From: an uncultured Ectothiorhodospiraceae bacterium
GTDB lineage: Bacteria; Pseudomonadota; Gammaproteobacteria; Nitrococcales; Nitrococcaceae
Direction: 5' to 3'
Assembly: GCA_913056385.1 (NCBI GenBank)
Contig: CAJXND010000003.1
Coordinates: forward strand, 18,690 to 82,689
Length of the DNA stretch: 64,000 bases
The notes under the pieces are model-generated. The model saw only the letters and a list, made by a program, of their open reading frames with translations, was not told the origin of the DNA and made no database searches. The position numbers and the translations under genes are program-made. How positions within the stretch are numbered: position 1 is the stretch's first letter; each line of letters opens with the position of its first letter. This document shows positions 1 to 9,290 of this stretch, piece by piece.

Positions 1-2
1 TC

Positions 3-164
3 GGCGAGTGGGTCATGGAGGAGCTCCGCGAGCTCGATCAGGTGGCCTACGTGCGCTTCGCCTCGGTCTACCGCAGCTTTCAGGACGTCAGCGCCTTCCG
101 CGAAGTGATCGAGGGACTGGAAGACCCCGATGCACCGCTGATGGGCAACGGTGAGCGCTCTTGA
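3..164 (+). CDS. nrdR: Transcriptional repressor NrdR, C-terminal part (5' end outside window)
   Basis: Frame 3 reads [39 protein letters not shown]..., an NrdR ATP-cone C-terminus; precedes ribD as in many gammaproteobacteria. Confidence 0.9.
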   Translation, partial: GEWVMEELRELDQVAYVRFASVYRSFQDVSAFREVIEGLEDPDAPLMGNGERS

Positions 165-1276
165 GTGATTTCAGCGCCGCCGACCACGCCTGGATGGCGC
201 GGGCGTTGCAACTGGCTGAACGCGGGCGCTGGACCTGTGACCCCAACCCGCGGGTGGGCTGTGTGCTGGTGCGCGATGGCGAGTGCATCGGCGAGGCCTG
301 GCATACGCGGGCCGGCGAGCCCCACGCCGAGATTCTGGCGCTGCGTGCGGCCGGCGGCGACACCGCCGGTGCCACCGCCTATGTGACCCTCGAGCCCTGC
401 AGCCACTACGGGCGCACGCCGCCCTGTGCCGATGCGCTGATCGAGGCCGGTATCGCCCGGGTGGTGGCCGCGGCCACCGACCCCAATCCGCGGGTGGCCG
501 GTCGCGGGCTGGATCGCCTGCGCGAGGCGGGGGTGGCCGTCACGGCCGGCCTGATGGCCGAACAGAGCGAGCGTCTCAACCCCGGATTCTTCCGCCGCAT
601 GCGCGCCGGGCTGCCCTATGTCCGGGCCAAGCTCGCCGCCAGTCTGGATGGCCGCACGGCGATGGCCTCCGGCGAGAGCCGCTGGATCACCAGCGATGCC
701 GCGCGCCACGATGTCCATCGGTGGCGGGCCGGTAGCGGGGCGATCGTCACCGGGGTCGATACGGTCATCGCCGATGACCCGCAGCTCACCGTGCGCGATG
801 TCCAGGCGGATTTTCTGCCGCCGCGCCGCGTGGTGATTGATACCGATCTGCGCACGCCGCCCGACGCCGGGATGCTCGCCGACGAACGCGGCGTGGTGCT
901 GATTCACGGCGGCACGATGCCCGCCCGGGAGCCCGATCTGGTGCATGCCGGCGCAGAGCTCTGGCATGTCGCCCCGGGCGAGGACAGCCATGTGAGCCCG
1001 ACCGCCGCGCTGGAGGCGCTGGCGGGTGTCGAGATCAACGAGGTATGGATGGAGGCCGGCCCCCGGCTGACGGGGGCGTGGATCCAGGCCGGCGTGGTGG
1101 ATGAGTTGATCATCTACCTGGCGCCGCATCTGATGGGCCATGAGGGGCGTCCGCTGCTGTCCCTGGCCGGGCTCGAGGTCATGGCCGACCGCCTGCCGCT
1201 CAACTGGATGGATCAGCGTCGTGTCGGCGAGGACCTGCGCCTGACGCTGCGTGTGCGCGAACCCGAGGAGGTGTGA
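161..1276 (+). CDS. ribD: Bifunctional diaminohydroxyphosphoribosylaminopyrimidine deaminase / 5-amino-6-(5-phosphoribosylamino)uracil reductase
   Basis: Deaminase HAE and PCxHxGRTPPC motifs, reductase domain; TTG start overlapping nrdR stop. Confidence 0.95.
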   Translation: MSDFSAADHAWMARALQLAERGRWTCDPNPRVGCVLVRDGECIGEAWHTRAGEPHAEILALRAAGGDTAGATAYVTLEPCSHYGRTPPCADALIEAGIARVVAAATDPNPRVAGRGLDRLREAGVAVTAGLMAEQSERLNPGFFRRMRAGLPYVRAKLAASLDGRTAMASGESRWITSDAARHDVHRWRAGSGAIVTGVDTVIADDPQLTVRDVQADFLPPRRVVIDTDLRTPPDAGMLADERGVVLIHGGTMPAREPDLVHAGAELWHVAPGEDSHVSPTAALEALAGVEINEVWMEAGPRLTGAWIQAGVVDELIIYLAPHLMGHEGRPLLSLAGLEVMADRLPLNWMDQRRVGEDLRLTLRVREPEEV

Positions 1277-1933
1277 ATGTTCACCGGGATTATCCAGGCC
1301 ACCGGCACGCTGCGGGAGAGCCGCGAGACGGGGGGTGACCGCCGCATGCGCTTCGAGGCCGGGGGGCTCGATCTGCAGGCGGTGGCCGTGGGGGACAGCA
1401 TTGCCGTGAACGGCTGCTGCCTGACCGCCGTCGAGGTGGAGGCCACCGGCTTCGCCGCGGATGTCTCCCTGGAGAGCCTGGCGCGGACCACCCTCGGTCG
1501 CCTCGCCCCCGGCGACCGGGTCAACCTGGAGCCGGCACTGACCCTGTCGACGCCCCTTGGCGGCCATCTGGTCAGCGGCCACATCGACGGCGTGGGTGAG
1601 GTGGTCTCACGCACACCGGACGGGCGCTCCGAGCGCTGGCGCTTTCGGGCGCCGGATGCCCTCGGCCGGTATATCGCCGAGAAGGGGTCCATCGCCATCG
1701 AAGGGATCAGCCTGACGGTCAACCGCGTCGAGGGGGCCGGGTTCGAGGTCAACATCGTTCCGCACACCTCGGCGGTCACCACGCTGGGGGAATACGGTCC
1801 GGGCCAGTCGGTCAACCTGGAGGTGGATCTGGTGGCCCGTTACCTGGAGCGCCTGATGCAGGGCGGCGAGGGCATCAACCGCGGCGGGGTGAGCGAGGCA
1901 TTGCTGCGGCGTAGCGGATTTCTTGAGGACTAG
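1277..1933 (+). CDS. ribE: Riboflavin synthase alpha chain
   Basis: MFTGIIQATGTL start, duplicated lumazine-binding domains (SVNGCCLT-like / GISLTVNRV). Confidence 0.95.
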   Translation: MFTGIIQATGTLRESRETGGDRRMRFEAGGLDLQAVAVGDSIAVNGCCLTAVEVEATGFAADVSLESLARTTLGRLAPGDRVNLEPALTLSTPLGGHLVSGHIDGVGEVVSRTPDGRSERWRFRAPDALGRYIAEKGSIAIEGISLTVNRVEGAGFEVNIVPHTSAVTTLGEYGPGQSVNLEVDLVARYLERLMQGGEGINRGGVSEALLRRSGFLED

Positions 1934-1935
1934 GC

Positions 1936-3090
1936 ATGGCATTCAACACGATTGAGGAGATCATCGACGAGATCAGCGCGGGGCGCATGGTGCTCATGCT
2001 CGATGACGAGGATCGCGAGAACGAGGGCGATCTGCTCATGGCCGCCTCCATGGTGCGGCCGGATGATGTCAACTTCATGGCCCGCTATGGCCGGGGCCTG
2101 ATCTGCCTGACACTCACCCGCGAGCGCTGCGAACAACTGCGTCTGCCATTGATGGTCTCCGGGGCCGGCGACCACCAGGGCACGCGGTTCACGCTGAGCA
2201 TCGAGGCGGCGCAGGGCGTCACCACGGGCATCTCCGCCGCGGACCGGGCCCGCACCATCCAGGCGGCGGTCTCGCCCCAGGCAATGGCCGAGGACATCAT
2301 CCAGCCAGGCCATGTCTTCCCGCTCATGGCGCAGCCCGGCGGTGTCCTCACCCGCGCGGGGCACACCGAGGCCGGTTGTGATCTGGCCCGGCTTGCCGGC
2401 TTCGAGCCGGCGGCGGTCATCGTCGAGGTCCTTAACGAGGACGGCACCATGGCGCGGCGCGACGATCTGCTCGCCTTCGCCCGGGCGCACGACATCAAGA
2501 TTGGCACCGTGGCCGACCTCATCGCCTATCGCATCCGCAACGAGCGCACCGTCGAGCGCGTCGCGGACTGCGAGCTGCCCACCGAGTACGGTCGTTTCCA
2601 TCTCTATGCCTACCAGGACACGGTGGATGGGGCCCTCCACTTCGCCCTGCTGCGCGGACGCACGGATCCGGAGACGCCGGCACTGGTCCGGGTGCAGATC
2701 GAGAACACGCTCGCGGACCTCTTCGGCGCTACGGCCCCCGACCAGACCTGGTCGCTGCGCGAGTCGCTGGCCGAGATCGGTGGCAGTGACATGGAGCCGG
2801 TCTGTCTGCTGATGCTCCGCCGTGCCGATGACCGTGACGAGGTGCTGACGCGCATGCGCGAGTTCCAGGCGCTCTCCCATAGCGGCGAGATGACCCCGGA
2901 GCCGCGCGACTCCAGCGAGCAGAGCCAGGCCCTGCGGACCTACGGCATCGGCGCGCAGATCCTGACCGATCTGGGCATTCGGCGCATGCGCGTGCTGTCG
3001 ACGCCGAAGATCATGTACGGCCTCTCCGGCTTCGGCATGGAGGTGGTCGATTACGTCCAGACCGCGAGCGGGTCGGCCTCATCGGACTGA
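1936..3090 (+). CDS. ribB: 3,4-dihydroxy-2-butanone-4-phosphate synthase with degenerate GTP cyclohydrolase II-like C-terminal domain (RibBX type)
   Basis: RibB motif DDEDRENEGDL; C-terminal RibA-like domain lacks the Zn-binding Cys motif. Confidence 0.9.
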   Translation: MAFNTIEEIIDEISAGRMVLMLDDEDRENEGDLLMAASMVRPDDVNFMARYGRGLICLTLTRERCEQLRLPLMVSGAGDHQGTRFTLSIEAAQGVTTGISAADRARTIQAAVSPQAMAEDIIQPGHVFPLMAQPGGVLTRAGHTEAGCDLARLAGFEPAAVIVEVLNEDGTMARRDDLLAFARAHDIKIGTVADLIAYRIRNERTVERVADCELPTEYGRFHLYAYQDTVDGALHFALLRGRTDPETPALVRVQIENTLADLFGATAPDQTWSLRESLAEIGGSDMEPVCLLMLRRADDRDEVLTRMREFQALSHSGEMTPEPRDSSEQSQALRTYGIGAQILTDLGIRRMRVLSTPKIMYGLSGFGMEVVDYVQTASGSASSD

Positions 3091-3159
3091 GCGGCGGTTT
3101 CCTCGGGGCGTCCGGCGGTTTAGGCTTGCGTCCGTCCACAGAACGACAACGGTACGAAC

Positions 3160-3621
3160 ATGAAGACCCTCGAAGGTGATTTCACGGCCAATAACGCGCG
3201 GATCGCGCTCGTGGCCACTCGTTTCAACGACTTTATCGTCGATTCGCTGGTCGGCGGCGCCCGGGACGCGCTGGTCCGGCACGGCGTGGCCGACGAGTCG
3301 CTGACCCTGGTCCGGGTGCCTGGCGCCTGGGAGCTGCCGCTCGTCGCCGACCGGCTGGCGGCCTCCGGCGACTATGATGGTATCGTCGCCCTGGGCTGCG
3401 TCATCCGCGGGGGAACCCCGCATTTCGAATACGTCGCCGGTGAATGTGCCAAGGGACTCGGCCAGGTCAGCCATCAGCGCGGTGTGCCGGTGGCCTTTGG
3501 CGTACTCACCACCGACAGCATTGAGCAGGCCATCGAGCGGGCCGGCACCAAGGCGGGCAACAAGGGCGCCGAGGCGGCCATGTCGCTGCTCGAGATGGTC
3601 AGTCTCCTGCGTCGTCTGTGA
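3160..3621 (+). CDS. ribH: 6,7-dimethyl-8-ribityllumazine synthase
   Basis: [10 protein letters not shown] and [14 protein letters not shown] motifs. Confidence 0.95.
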   Translation: MKTLEGDFTANNARIALVATRFNDFIVDSLVGGARDALVRHGVADESLTLVRVPGAWELPLVADRLAASGDYDGIVALGCVIRGGTPHFEYVAGECAKGLGQVSHQRGVPVAFGVLTTDSIEQAIERAGTKAGNKGAEAAMSLLEMVSLLRRL

Positions 3622-4070
3622 ACCGGGGCAAGGCTAACCGGGCCCGGTCCAGAGCCCGTCGGCGCGTGCTCCAGGCGCTCTATCAGTGGCAATTGACGGG
3701 CCAGGAGCCTGCCGACATCCAGCGGCAGTTCCTCGGCGAGCACCGCCTGGGTCACATGGACCTGGACTACTTCTCGGCGGTCTTTCGCGGCATCACCGAT
3801 GACGTCGACAGCCTGGACGTGGCCTTCGATCGCTACCTGGACCGCCCGGCACGCAACCTCGATCCGGTGGAGCTCTCCCTGCTGCGCCTGGGCACCTACG
3901 AGCTGCGCGAGCGCCTGGAGGTGCCCTATCGCGTGTGCATCGACCAGGCGGTGGAACTGGCCAAGGCGTTCGGCGCCGAGCAGAGCCATCGCTATATCAA
4001 CGGCGTGCTCGACCGCGTCGGGCGGGATCAGCCGCTGCGAGCCGCCGAGCTGAAAGCCCGCCGGCGCTGA
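3618..4070 (+). CDS. nusB: Transcription antitermination factor NusB
   Basis: [19 protein letters not shown] ... INGVLDRV; overlaps ribH by 4 bp. Confidence 0.93.
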   Translation: MNRGKANRARSRARRRVLQALYQWQLTGQEPADIQRQFLGEHRLGHMDLDYFSAVFRGITDDVDSLDVAFDRYLDRPARNLDPVELSLLRLGTYELRERLEVPYRVCIDQAVELAKAFGAEQSHRYINGVLDRVGRDQPLRAAELKARRR

Positions 4071-4082
4071 TTGGTGGGCGGC

Positions 4083-5042
4083 ATGGCCGGCTGTTCGGAA
4101 TTCGACCTCATTGACCGCTATCTGGCGCGGCTCGGTGCCGGGCGCGACGACGTGGTGCTGGGTCCGGGCGACGATGCTGCCATTACCCGGGGCGGTGGAA
4201 AGCCACTGCTGATGGCTCTGGATACCCTGGTGGAGGGGGTGCATTTCCCCGTGGACCTGCCGGCGGAGTGGATCGGTTACCGGGCGCTGGCGGTAAACCT
4301 GAGCGATATCGCCGCCATGGGCGGCGAGCCCTGCTGGGCGTTGCTCGGCCTGACACTGCCGGCCCCCGACGAGGCCTGGGTGGCGCCATTCGCCGAGGGC
4401 CTGGGCCGTCTGGCGAGGGCGTTCGGTGTCGCCGTCATCGGCGGTGATGTCACCCGTGGGCCATTGACGGTGAGCCTGCAGATCACCGGCCGGGCAACCG
4501 GCCCCGCACTGCGACGCGACGGGGCCAGTGTCGGGGACAGGGTCTGGATCTCCGGGCGACCGGGTGAGGCCGCCGCGGGTCTCGGGGTCTGGCAGCAGGG
4601 CGACGCGCGGGAGCAGGCACGATGGCAGGGCCTGCGGCAGGCGTTCATCGCCCCCCGCCCCCGGGTTGCCCTGGGTCAGGCGCTGGCCGGCGTGGCCAGT
4701 GCCGCGATCGACCTCTCTGATGGTCTGGCCGCCGACGCCGGTCATATCGCCGCGCGCAGCGGCGTGGCGCTGCATCTCGACCCATCATGCTGCCGACCCT
4801 CGGCGCGGCTGCTGCGCTGGGCGGGAGAAGCCGGGGCGTATCGCCTGCAGCTCGGCGGGGGGGATGACTACGAGCTCTGCTTCACCGCTCCGGCGGAGGC
4901 GGATGCCGCGGTCCGGGCCGCAGCCCGACGCGCCCGATCGCCGGTGCGCTGCATCGGCGAGGTGGGCGACGGCGAGGGGATCTGGTGGGGTGATCACCGC
5001 ATCGGGGAGGCGGCCGCCGGCTACCGGCATTTCTCGGTTTGA
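4083..5042 (+). CDS. thiL: Thiamine-monophosphate kinase
   Basis: SEFDLIDRYLA, GPGDDAAI, AIDLSDGLAADAGHIA motifs; ATG at 4083 preferred over upstream TTG at 4071. Confidence 0.93.
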   Translation: MAGCSEFDLIDRYLARLGAGRDDVVLGPGDDAAITRGGGKPLLMALDTLVEGVHFPVDLPAEWIGYRALAVNLSDIAAMGGEPCWALLGLTLPAPDEAWVAPFAEGLGRLARAFGVAVIGGDVTRGPLTVSLQITGRATGPALRRDGASVGDRVWISGRPGEAAAGLGVWQQGDAREQARWQGLRQAFIAPRPRVALGQALAGVASAAIDLSDGLAADAGHIAARSGVALHLDPSCCRPSARLLRWAGEAGAYRLQLGGGDDYELCFTAPAEADAAVRAAARRARSPVRCIGEVGDGEGIWWGDHRIGEAAAGYRHFSV

Positions 5043-5141
5043 GCGCGCACTGGCAAGGGCAGGGACACCTGGCGTAACATTCAGACAGCATCATCCAACT
5101 CGGGAGGAGGGCCGCGGGCGCGGCCGAAGGCAGGACAGCCA

Positions 5142-5918
5142 ATGAGTGATTCCGATCTCTCGGACTTCCGTATCTCCAGTCTCCGCCAGGCCTGCACCCA
5201 TTGCAGCCTGAATCAGCTCTGTCTTCCCATGTCGCTCAGCGAGGCCGATGTCGAGCAGCTCGACGCCATTGTCGAGCGCAAGCGGCCGCTGCAACGGGGC
5301 GATCACCTGTATCGGGGTGGGGATAACTTTCAGGCGATCTATGCAGTGCGCTCCGGCTCGCTGAAGACCTACACCACCACCGAGGAGGGCGAGGAGCAGG
5401 TCACCGGCTTTCACCTGCCCGGTGAGCTGGTCGGCCTGGATGCGATCAACACATGGGTGCATCCCTGCTCGGCGGCCTCGCTGGAAACCACGAGTATCTG
5501 CGAGCTGCCCTTCGAGCAGCTCGAGCACCTGGCGGCGGATATCCCGGGCCTGCAGCGCCAGTTGCTGCGACTTATGTCCAAGGAGATCTTCGCCGACCAG
5601 GAGATGCTCTTCGCCATGGCCCGGCGCAGTGCCGAAGAACGCCTCGCGATGCTGCTGATGAGCTTCTCCGAACGGTTCGCCCGGCGTGGGCTGTCGGCGA
5701 CGCGCTTCCGCCTGCCCATGGCCCGCAGCGATCTGGGTAACTACCTGGGTCTGGCGCCGGAGACCATGAGCCGGCTGTTCCGGCGCTTCTCCGATCAGGG
5801 CTGGCTGAAGGCCGAGGGCCGGGAGATCCAGCTCATCGAGCCGGCGGCGCTGAGCGAGCTGGCTGGCCGCGGGATGGCCGAGGAACCCGAGGCGCGACGG
5901 GACGACGGGACCGACTGA
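5142..5918 (+). CDS. fnr: Fnr/Anr-type oxygen-sensing Crp family regulator
   Basis: N-terminal CTHCSLNQLC, fourth Cys in TSICELPF, HTH YLGLAPETMSRLFRRF; matches the four-Cys [4Fe-4S] FNR pattern. Confidence 0.93.
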   Translation: MSDSDLSDFRISSLRQACTHCSLNQLCLPMSLSEADVEQLDAIVERKRPLQRGDHLYRGGDNFQAIYAVRSGSLKTYTTTEEGEEQVTGFHLPGELVGLDAINTWVHPCSAASLETTSICELPFEQLEHLAADIPGLQRQLLRLMSKEIFADQEMLFAMARRSAEERLAMLLMSFSERFARRGLSATRFRLPMARSDLGNYLGLAPETMSRLFRRFSDQGWLKAEGREIQLIEPAALSELAGRGMAEEPEARRDDGTD

Positions 5919-5940
5919 CCCGGCCTCCCGCGCCGCTCGG

Positions 5941-6492
5941 CTACATCATGCCGGTCTGGAGCTTGGCCGCCTCCGACATCATCTCGAAGCTCCAGGGCGG
6001 GTCGAAGACGATCTCCACCCTGACGTCCTCGATGGTCTGGATCTGTTTGACCTTCTCGCGTACGTCATACGCCAGAATATCGCCCATACCGCAGCCGGGT
6101 GCGGTGAGTGTCATGTCGATGTCCACCGACCGGCTGCCGTCGTCATTCAGGGTGATGTCGCAGCGGTAGACCAGCCCCAGTTCGACGATGTTGATGGGGA
6201 TCTCCGGGTCGTAGCAGCGACGCATCTGATCCCAGACGAGCTGCTCGACGTCCTCCGCGGAGGCATTTTCCGGAAGCTCCGGCGTCGGCTCCGGCTCCTT
6301 GCCGATGGCATCGGCATCCTTGCCGTCGATCCGGAACAGATTGCCCTGGATATAGACGGTATAGCTCCCGCCCAGCGCCTGGGTGATCATGCCCTCGGCC
6401 CCCTTGGGGATGATGCCGGTGTCTCCGGCCGGGATGAGCGCCGCCTCGCAGTCGCGCTCGAAAATCACCGGCTCGTTGCTTTGCATCGCCAT
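5941..6492 (-). CDS. sufT: Putative Fe-S cluster assembly protein SufT (DUF59/MIP18 domain)
   Basis: DPEIPINIVELGLVY, TLTAPGCGMGDILA motifs. Confidence 0.88.
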   Translation of the reverse strand: MAMQSNEPVIFERDCEAALIPAGDTGIIPKGAEGMITQALGGSYTVYIQGNLFRIDGKDADAIGKEPEPTPELPENASAEDVEQLVWDQMRRCYDPEIPINIVELGLVYRCDITLNDDGSRSVDIDMTLTAPGCGMGDILAYDVREKVKQIQTIEDVRVEIVFDPPWSFEMMSEAAKLQTGMM

Positions 6493-6620
6493 CCTTGAAA
6501 ACCTCTTCGAAATCGGTCCGGCAAGGATAGCAAACGGCGGCTTGTTGTCCGACCCGGGAAGAAATGATCGCGCGCTTCGCGTATGCTAATTGGGGAATTC
6601 TCTAGCCAGGAGGCTATGTC

Positions 6621-7922
6621 ATGAGTGACAACGTCCACCATCTCTCGCCGCTGCTGCGCCAGTCCAGTGACATTCTGGTCGAGCGCGCGCAAGGCATGTA
6701 CGTCTATGCAGAGGATGGCGGCAAGTACATGGACTTCGCGTCGGGGATCGGCGTGCTGAGCACCGGCCATTGCCACCCGCGGGTGGTCGAGGCGGCGAAG
6801 GCGCAGATCGACAGGGTCGTCCATGCGCAGTACGCGATCATGAAGCATCGCCCGATCCTCGAGCTCTCGGATCGGATCGTCGAGCTGCTGCCCGATCATA
6901 TCGACAGCGTATTCTTCTCCAACGCCGGCACCGAGGCGGTGGAGGCGTCCATCCGGCTGGCCCGCCAGGCCACCGGCAAGCCCAATATCATCGCCTTCCG
7001 CGGCTGCTTCCACGGCCGCACCATGGGCTCGCTGTCCACGACCACCTCCAGTGCGGCGGTGCGCCAGGGCGTGCAGCCGATGATGGGTGGCGTGGTGACG
7101 GCGCCCTTCCCGGATACCTACTGGTACGGGATGAGCGAGGACGAGGCGGCGGACTTCGCGCTGCGCGAGCTCGACTACATCCTCCAGGTCCAGAGCACGC
7201 CCATGGAGACCGCGGCGATGCTCATCGAGCCCATCCAGGGCGAGGCGGGGTATATTCCGGCCAATACCAAATACATGCAGGGGCTGCAGGAGCGCTGCGA
7301 GAAGCACGGCATCCTGCTCATCATGGACGAGGTGCAGTCGGGCAACGGCCGGACCGGCCTGATGTGGGGTTACGAGCACTTCGGCGTCGAGCCGGATGTC
7401 GTGGTCTCCGCGAAGGGCGTGGCGAGCGGCTTCCAGCTCTCGTTCATGGCTGCGCCGGCGTCGCTCATGAGCAAGGCGCTGCCGGGCTCCCAGGGCGGGA
7501 CCTACGGCGGTAACGCCGTGGCCTGTGCTGCCGGCCTGGCGACGCTGGATGTCATGCGCGACGAGAAGCTCGTCGACAACGCCGCCGAGCGCGGTGCGCA
7601 GCTCCGGGCCCGGCTCGAGGACATCCAGGCGCGGCACCCGGAGATCGGCAATATCTCGGGCAGGGGGCTGATGATCGGCACGCATCTGGTGGATGCCCAC
7701 GGCAAGCCCGATGGTGACCGGGGGGCGAAGATGCTCAAGGCCTGCGAGCACCGTGGTCTGCTGATGATCCGCTGCGGCCCCTGGGGCGGCAATGTCATTC
7801 GCTGGATCCCGCCGCTGATCGTCACCGCCGAGGAGATCGACTGGGCGGTGGATCAGTTCGAGGCGGCCCTGGTCGAGACCGGGGGCGGCGAGCAGAGCGA
7901 GGCCATGCGCAGCACCGGCTGA
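6621..7922 (+). CDS. Class III (GABA/acetylornithine-like) PLP-dependent aminotransferase
   Basis: NAGTEAVEASIRLAR, PIQGEAGYIP, DEVQSGNGRTG, PLP-Lys in SAKGVASG. Confidence 0.88.
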   Translation: MSDNVHHLSPLLRQSSDILVERAQGMYVYAEDGGKYMDFASGIGVLSTGHCHPRVVEAAKAQIDRVVHAQYAIMKHRPILELSDRIVELLPDHIDSVFFSNAGTEAVEASIRLARQATGKPNIIAFRGCFHGRTMGSLSTTTSSAAVRQGVQPMMGGVVTAPFPDTYWYGMSEDEAADFALRELDYILQVQSTPMETAAMLIEPIQGEAGYIPANTKYMQGLQERCEKHGILLIMDEVQSGNGRTGLMWGYEHFGVEPDVVVSAKGVASGFQLSFMAAPASLMSKALPGSQGGTYGGNAVACAAGLATLDVMRDEKLVDNAAERGAQLRARLEDIQARHPEIGNISGRGLMIGTHLVDAHGKPDGDRGAKMLKACEHRGLLMIRCGPWGGNVIRWIPPLIVTAEEIDWAVDQFEAALVETGGGEQSEAMRSTG

Positions 7923-7974
7923 CCCCATCCCGGCCGCCCGGGGCGCCGCGGCTGCGGTGCCCGGCGCCAACGAC

Positions 7975-8001
7975 AAGGCCCGGTTCCGCCGGGCCTTTTT
8001 C
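7975..8001 (+). terminator. Intrinsic (rho-independent) terminator
   Basis: Perfect 9-bp stem AAGGCCCGG-TTCCG-CCGGGCCTT followed by a short T run. Confidence 0.85.
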
Positions 8002-8020
8002 ATTCAGGATCGACGGATTG

Positions 8021-9280
8021 ATGCGCACTTCCCTGAAGCGCCTGGCGGGCTATCGGTACCTGCTCGGTTTCGGTTTTCTGCTGGCGTTCCTCTCCGGGTC
8101 GGGTCAGACCTATTTCATCTCGCTGTTCGGGGGCGAACTGCGGCAGGCCTTCGATCTGAGCAACGCGGAGTTCGGCGGGCTTTACTCCGCCGCGACCCTG
8201 GGCAGCGGCCTGCTGGTCATCTGGCTCGGTCGCGGCGTTGACCAACTGCCGCTGTCGGTCTTCACCACCGGCGTGATGGCGGGCGCCGCCCTCGGGGCGG
8301 TGGCACTGGCCGTCGCGCCCGGGGCCCTGTGGCTGGTCCCCGCGTTCCTGCTCCTTCGCCTCTGTGGCCAGGGCCTGATGATGCACGTCGCGCAGACCAC
8401 CATCGGGCGACGGGTGACGACGGCACGCGGTACCGCCATCGGTGCGGTCACCCTTGGCATGCCCGCCGGTGAGGCGGTTCTGCCGGCGCTGGCGGTGGCG
8501 CTGATGGCCGCCCTTGGCTGGCGGGGGAGTTGGTGGGTCATTGCGGCGCTGTTGCTGGTGGTGGCGCTCCCGGCCTGTCTGCTCCTGCTGCGATGGCATG
8601 CGCGTCTGCCACCGTCGACATCCGCCGCCGGGGAGGACGGCCGCCACGCTTCAACGCCCGCGGCTGCGCCGGTGCCGGACTGGACGCGAGCGGGCGTGCT
8701 TCGCGACGGGCGTTTCTATCGCATCCTGCCGGCCCTGCTGGCGCCGCCGTTCCTGATTACCGCGCTGTTCTTCCATCAGGTGCCCATCGCCAACGCCAAG
8801 GGCTGGAGTCTCGCCTGGGTGTCCACGGCCTTCGTGGTATTCGCCCTGGCGCATGTGCTGTCGCTGGCGCTGAGCGGGACGCTGGTGGATCGACTGGGGG
8901 CGCCCCGGCTGCTACGCCTCTATCTGCTGCCCATGCTGGCCGCGCTCCTGGTGCTGGGCTTCATGCCCGGGGATGCGGCGGCGATGCTCTATCTGGGGCT
9001 GGCGGGCACCAGTGTCGGGACCGCCGGCACGCTGATGGGGGCGCTCTGGCCCGAGCTCTACGGCGTGCGTCATCTCGGTGCCATTCGGGCCATGGCCCAT
9101 GGCGCCATGGTGCTCAGCACCGCCGCGGCGCCGGTGCTCGTCGGCGTGTTACTGGATGCCGGCGTGGGTGTGCCGGGATTGTCGGTGGCGCTGGCCGCCT
9201 ATGTGGTGGTGGGGATCCTGCTGATCCCGTCCATTCGGGCCCTGACCGCCCGGGATCCGGGCGGCCAGGTATCGGGCTGA
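8021..9280 (+). CDS. MFS transporter
   Basis: About 12 hydrophobic segments; MFS-like N- and C-halves; ATG at 8021. Confidence 0.8.
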   Translation: MRTSLKRLAGYRYLLGFGFLLAFLSGSGQTYFISLFGGELRQAFDLSNAEFGGLYSAATLGSGLLVIWLGRGVDQLPLSVFTTGVMAGAALGAVALAVAPGALWLVPAFLLLRLCGQGLMMHVAQTTIGRRVTTARGTAIGAVTLGMPAGEAVLPALAVALMAALGWRGSWWVIAALLLVVALPACLLLLRWHARLPPSTSAAGEDGRHASTPAAAPVPDWTRAGVLRDGRFYRILPALLAPPFLITALFFHQVPIANAKGWSLAWVSTAFVVFALAHVLSLALSGTLVDRLGAPRLLRLYLLPMLAALLVLGFMPGDAAAMLYLGLAGTSVGTAGTLMGALWPELYGVRHLGAIRAMAHGAMVLSTAAAPVLVGVLLDAGVGVPGLSVALAAYVVVGILLIPSIRALTARDPGGQVSG

Positions 9281-9290
9281 AGGCCGTTGC

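Noticed and set aside
80-1582. 500-aa minus-strand ORF, and similar long antisense ORFs (e.g. 1930-2880, 3474-4775, 15023-16876, 23419-24774, 32330-34024)
   Set aside because: All are complementary to well-supported genes, low complexity and His/Gln/Arg/Gly-rich as expected for antisense frames in GC-rich DNA.
3091-3159. Possible FMN riboswitch upstream of ribH or the rib operon
   Set aside because: The short gap has no RFN-element core motifs; only ordinary GC-rich sequence.
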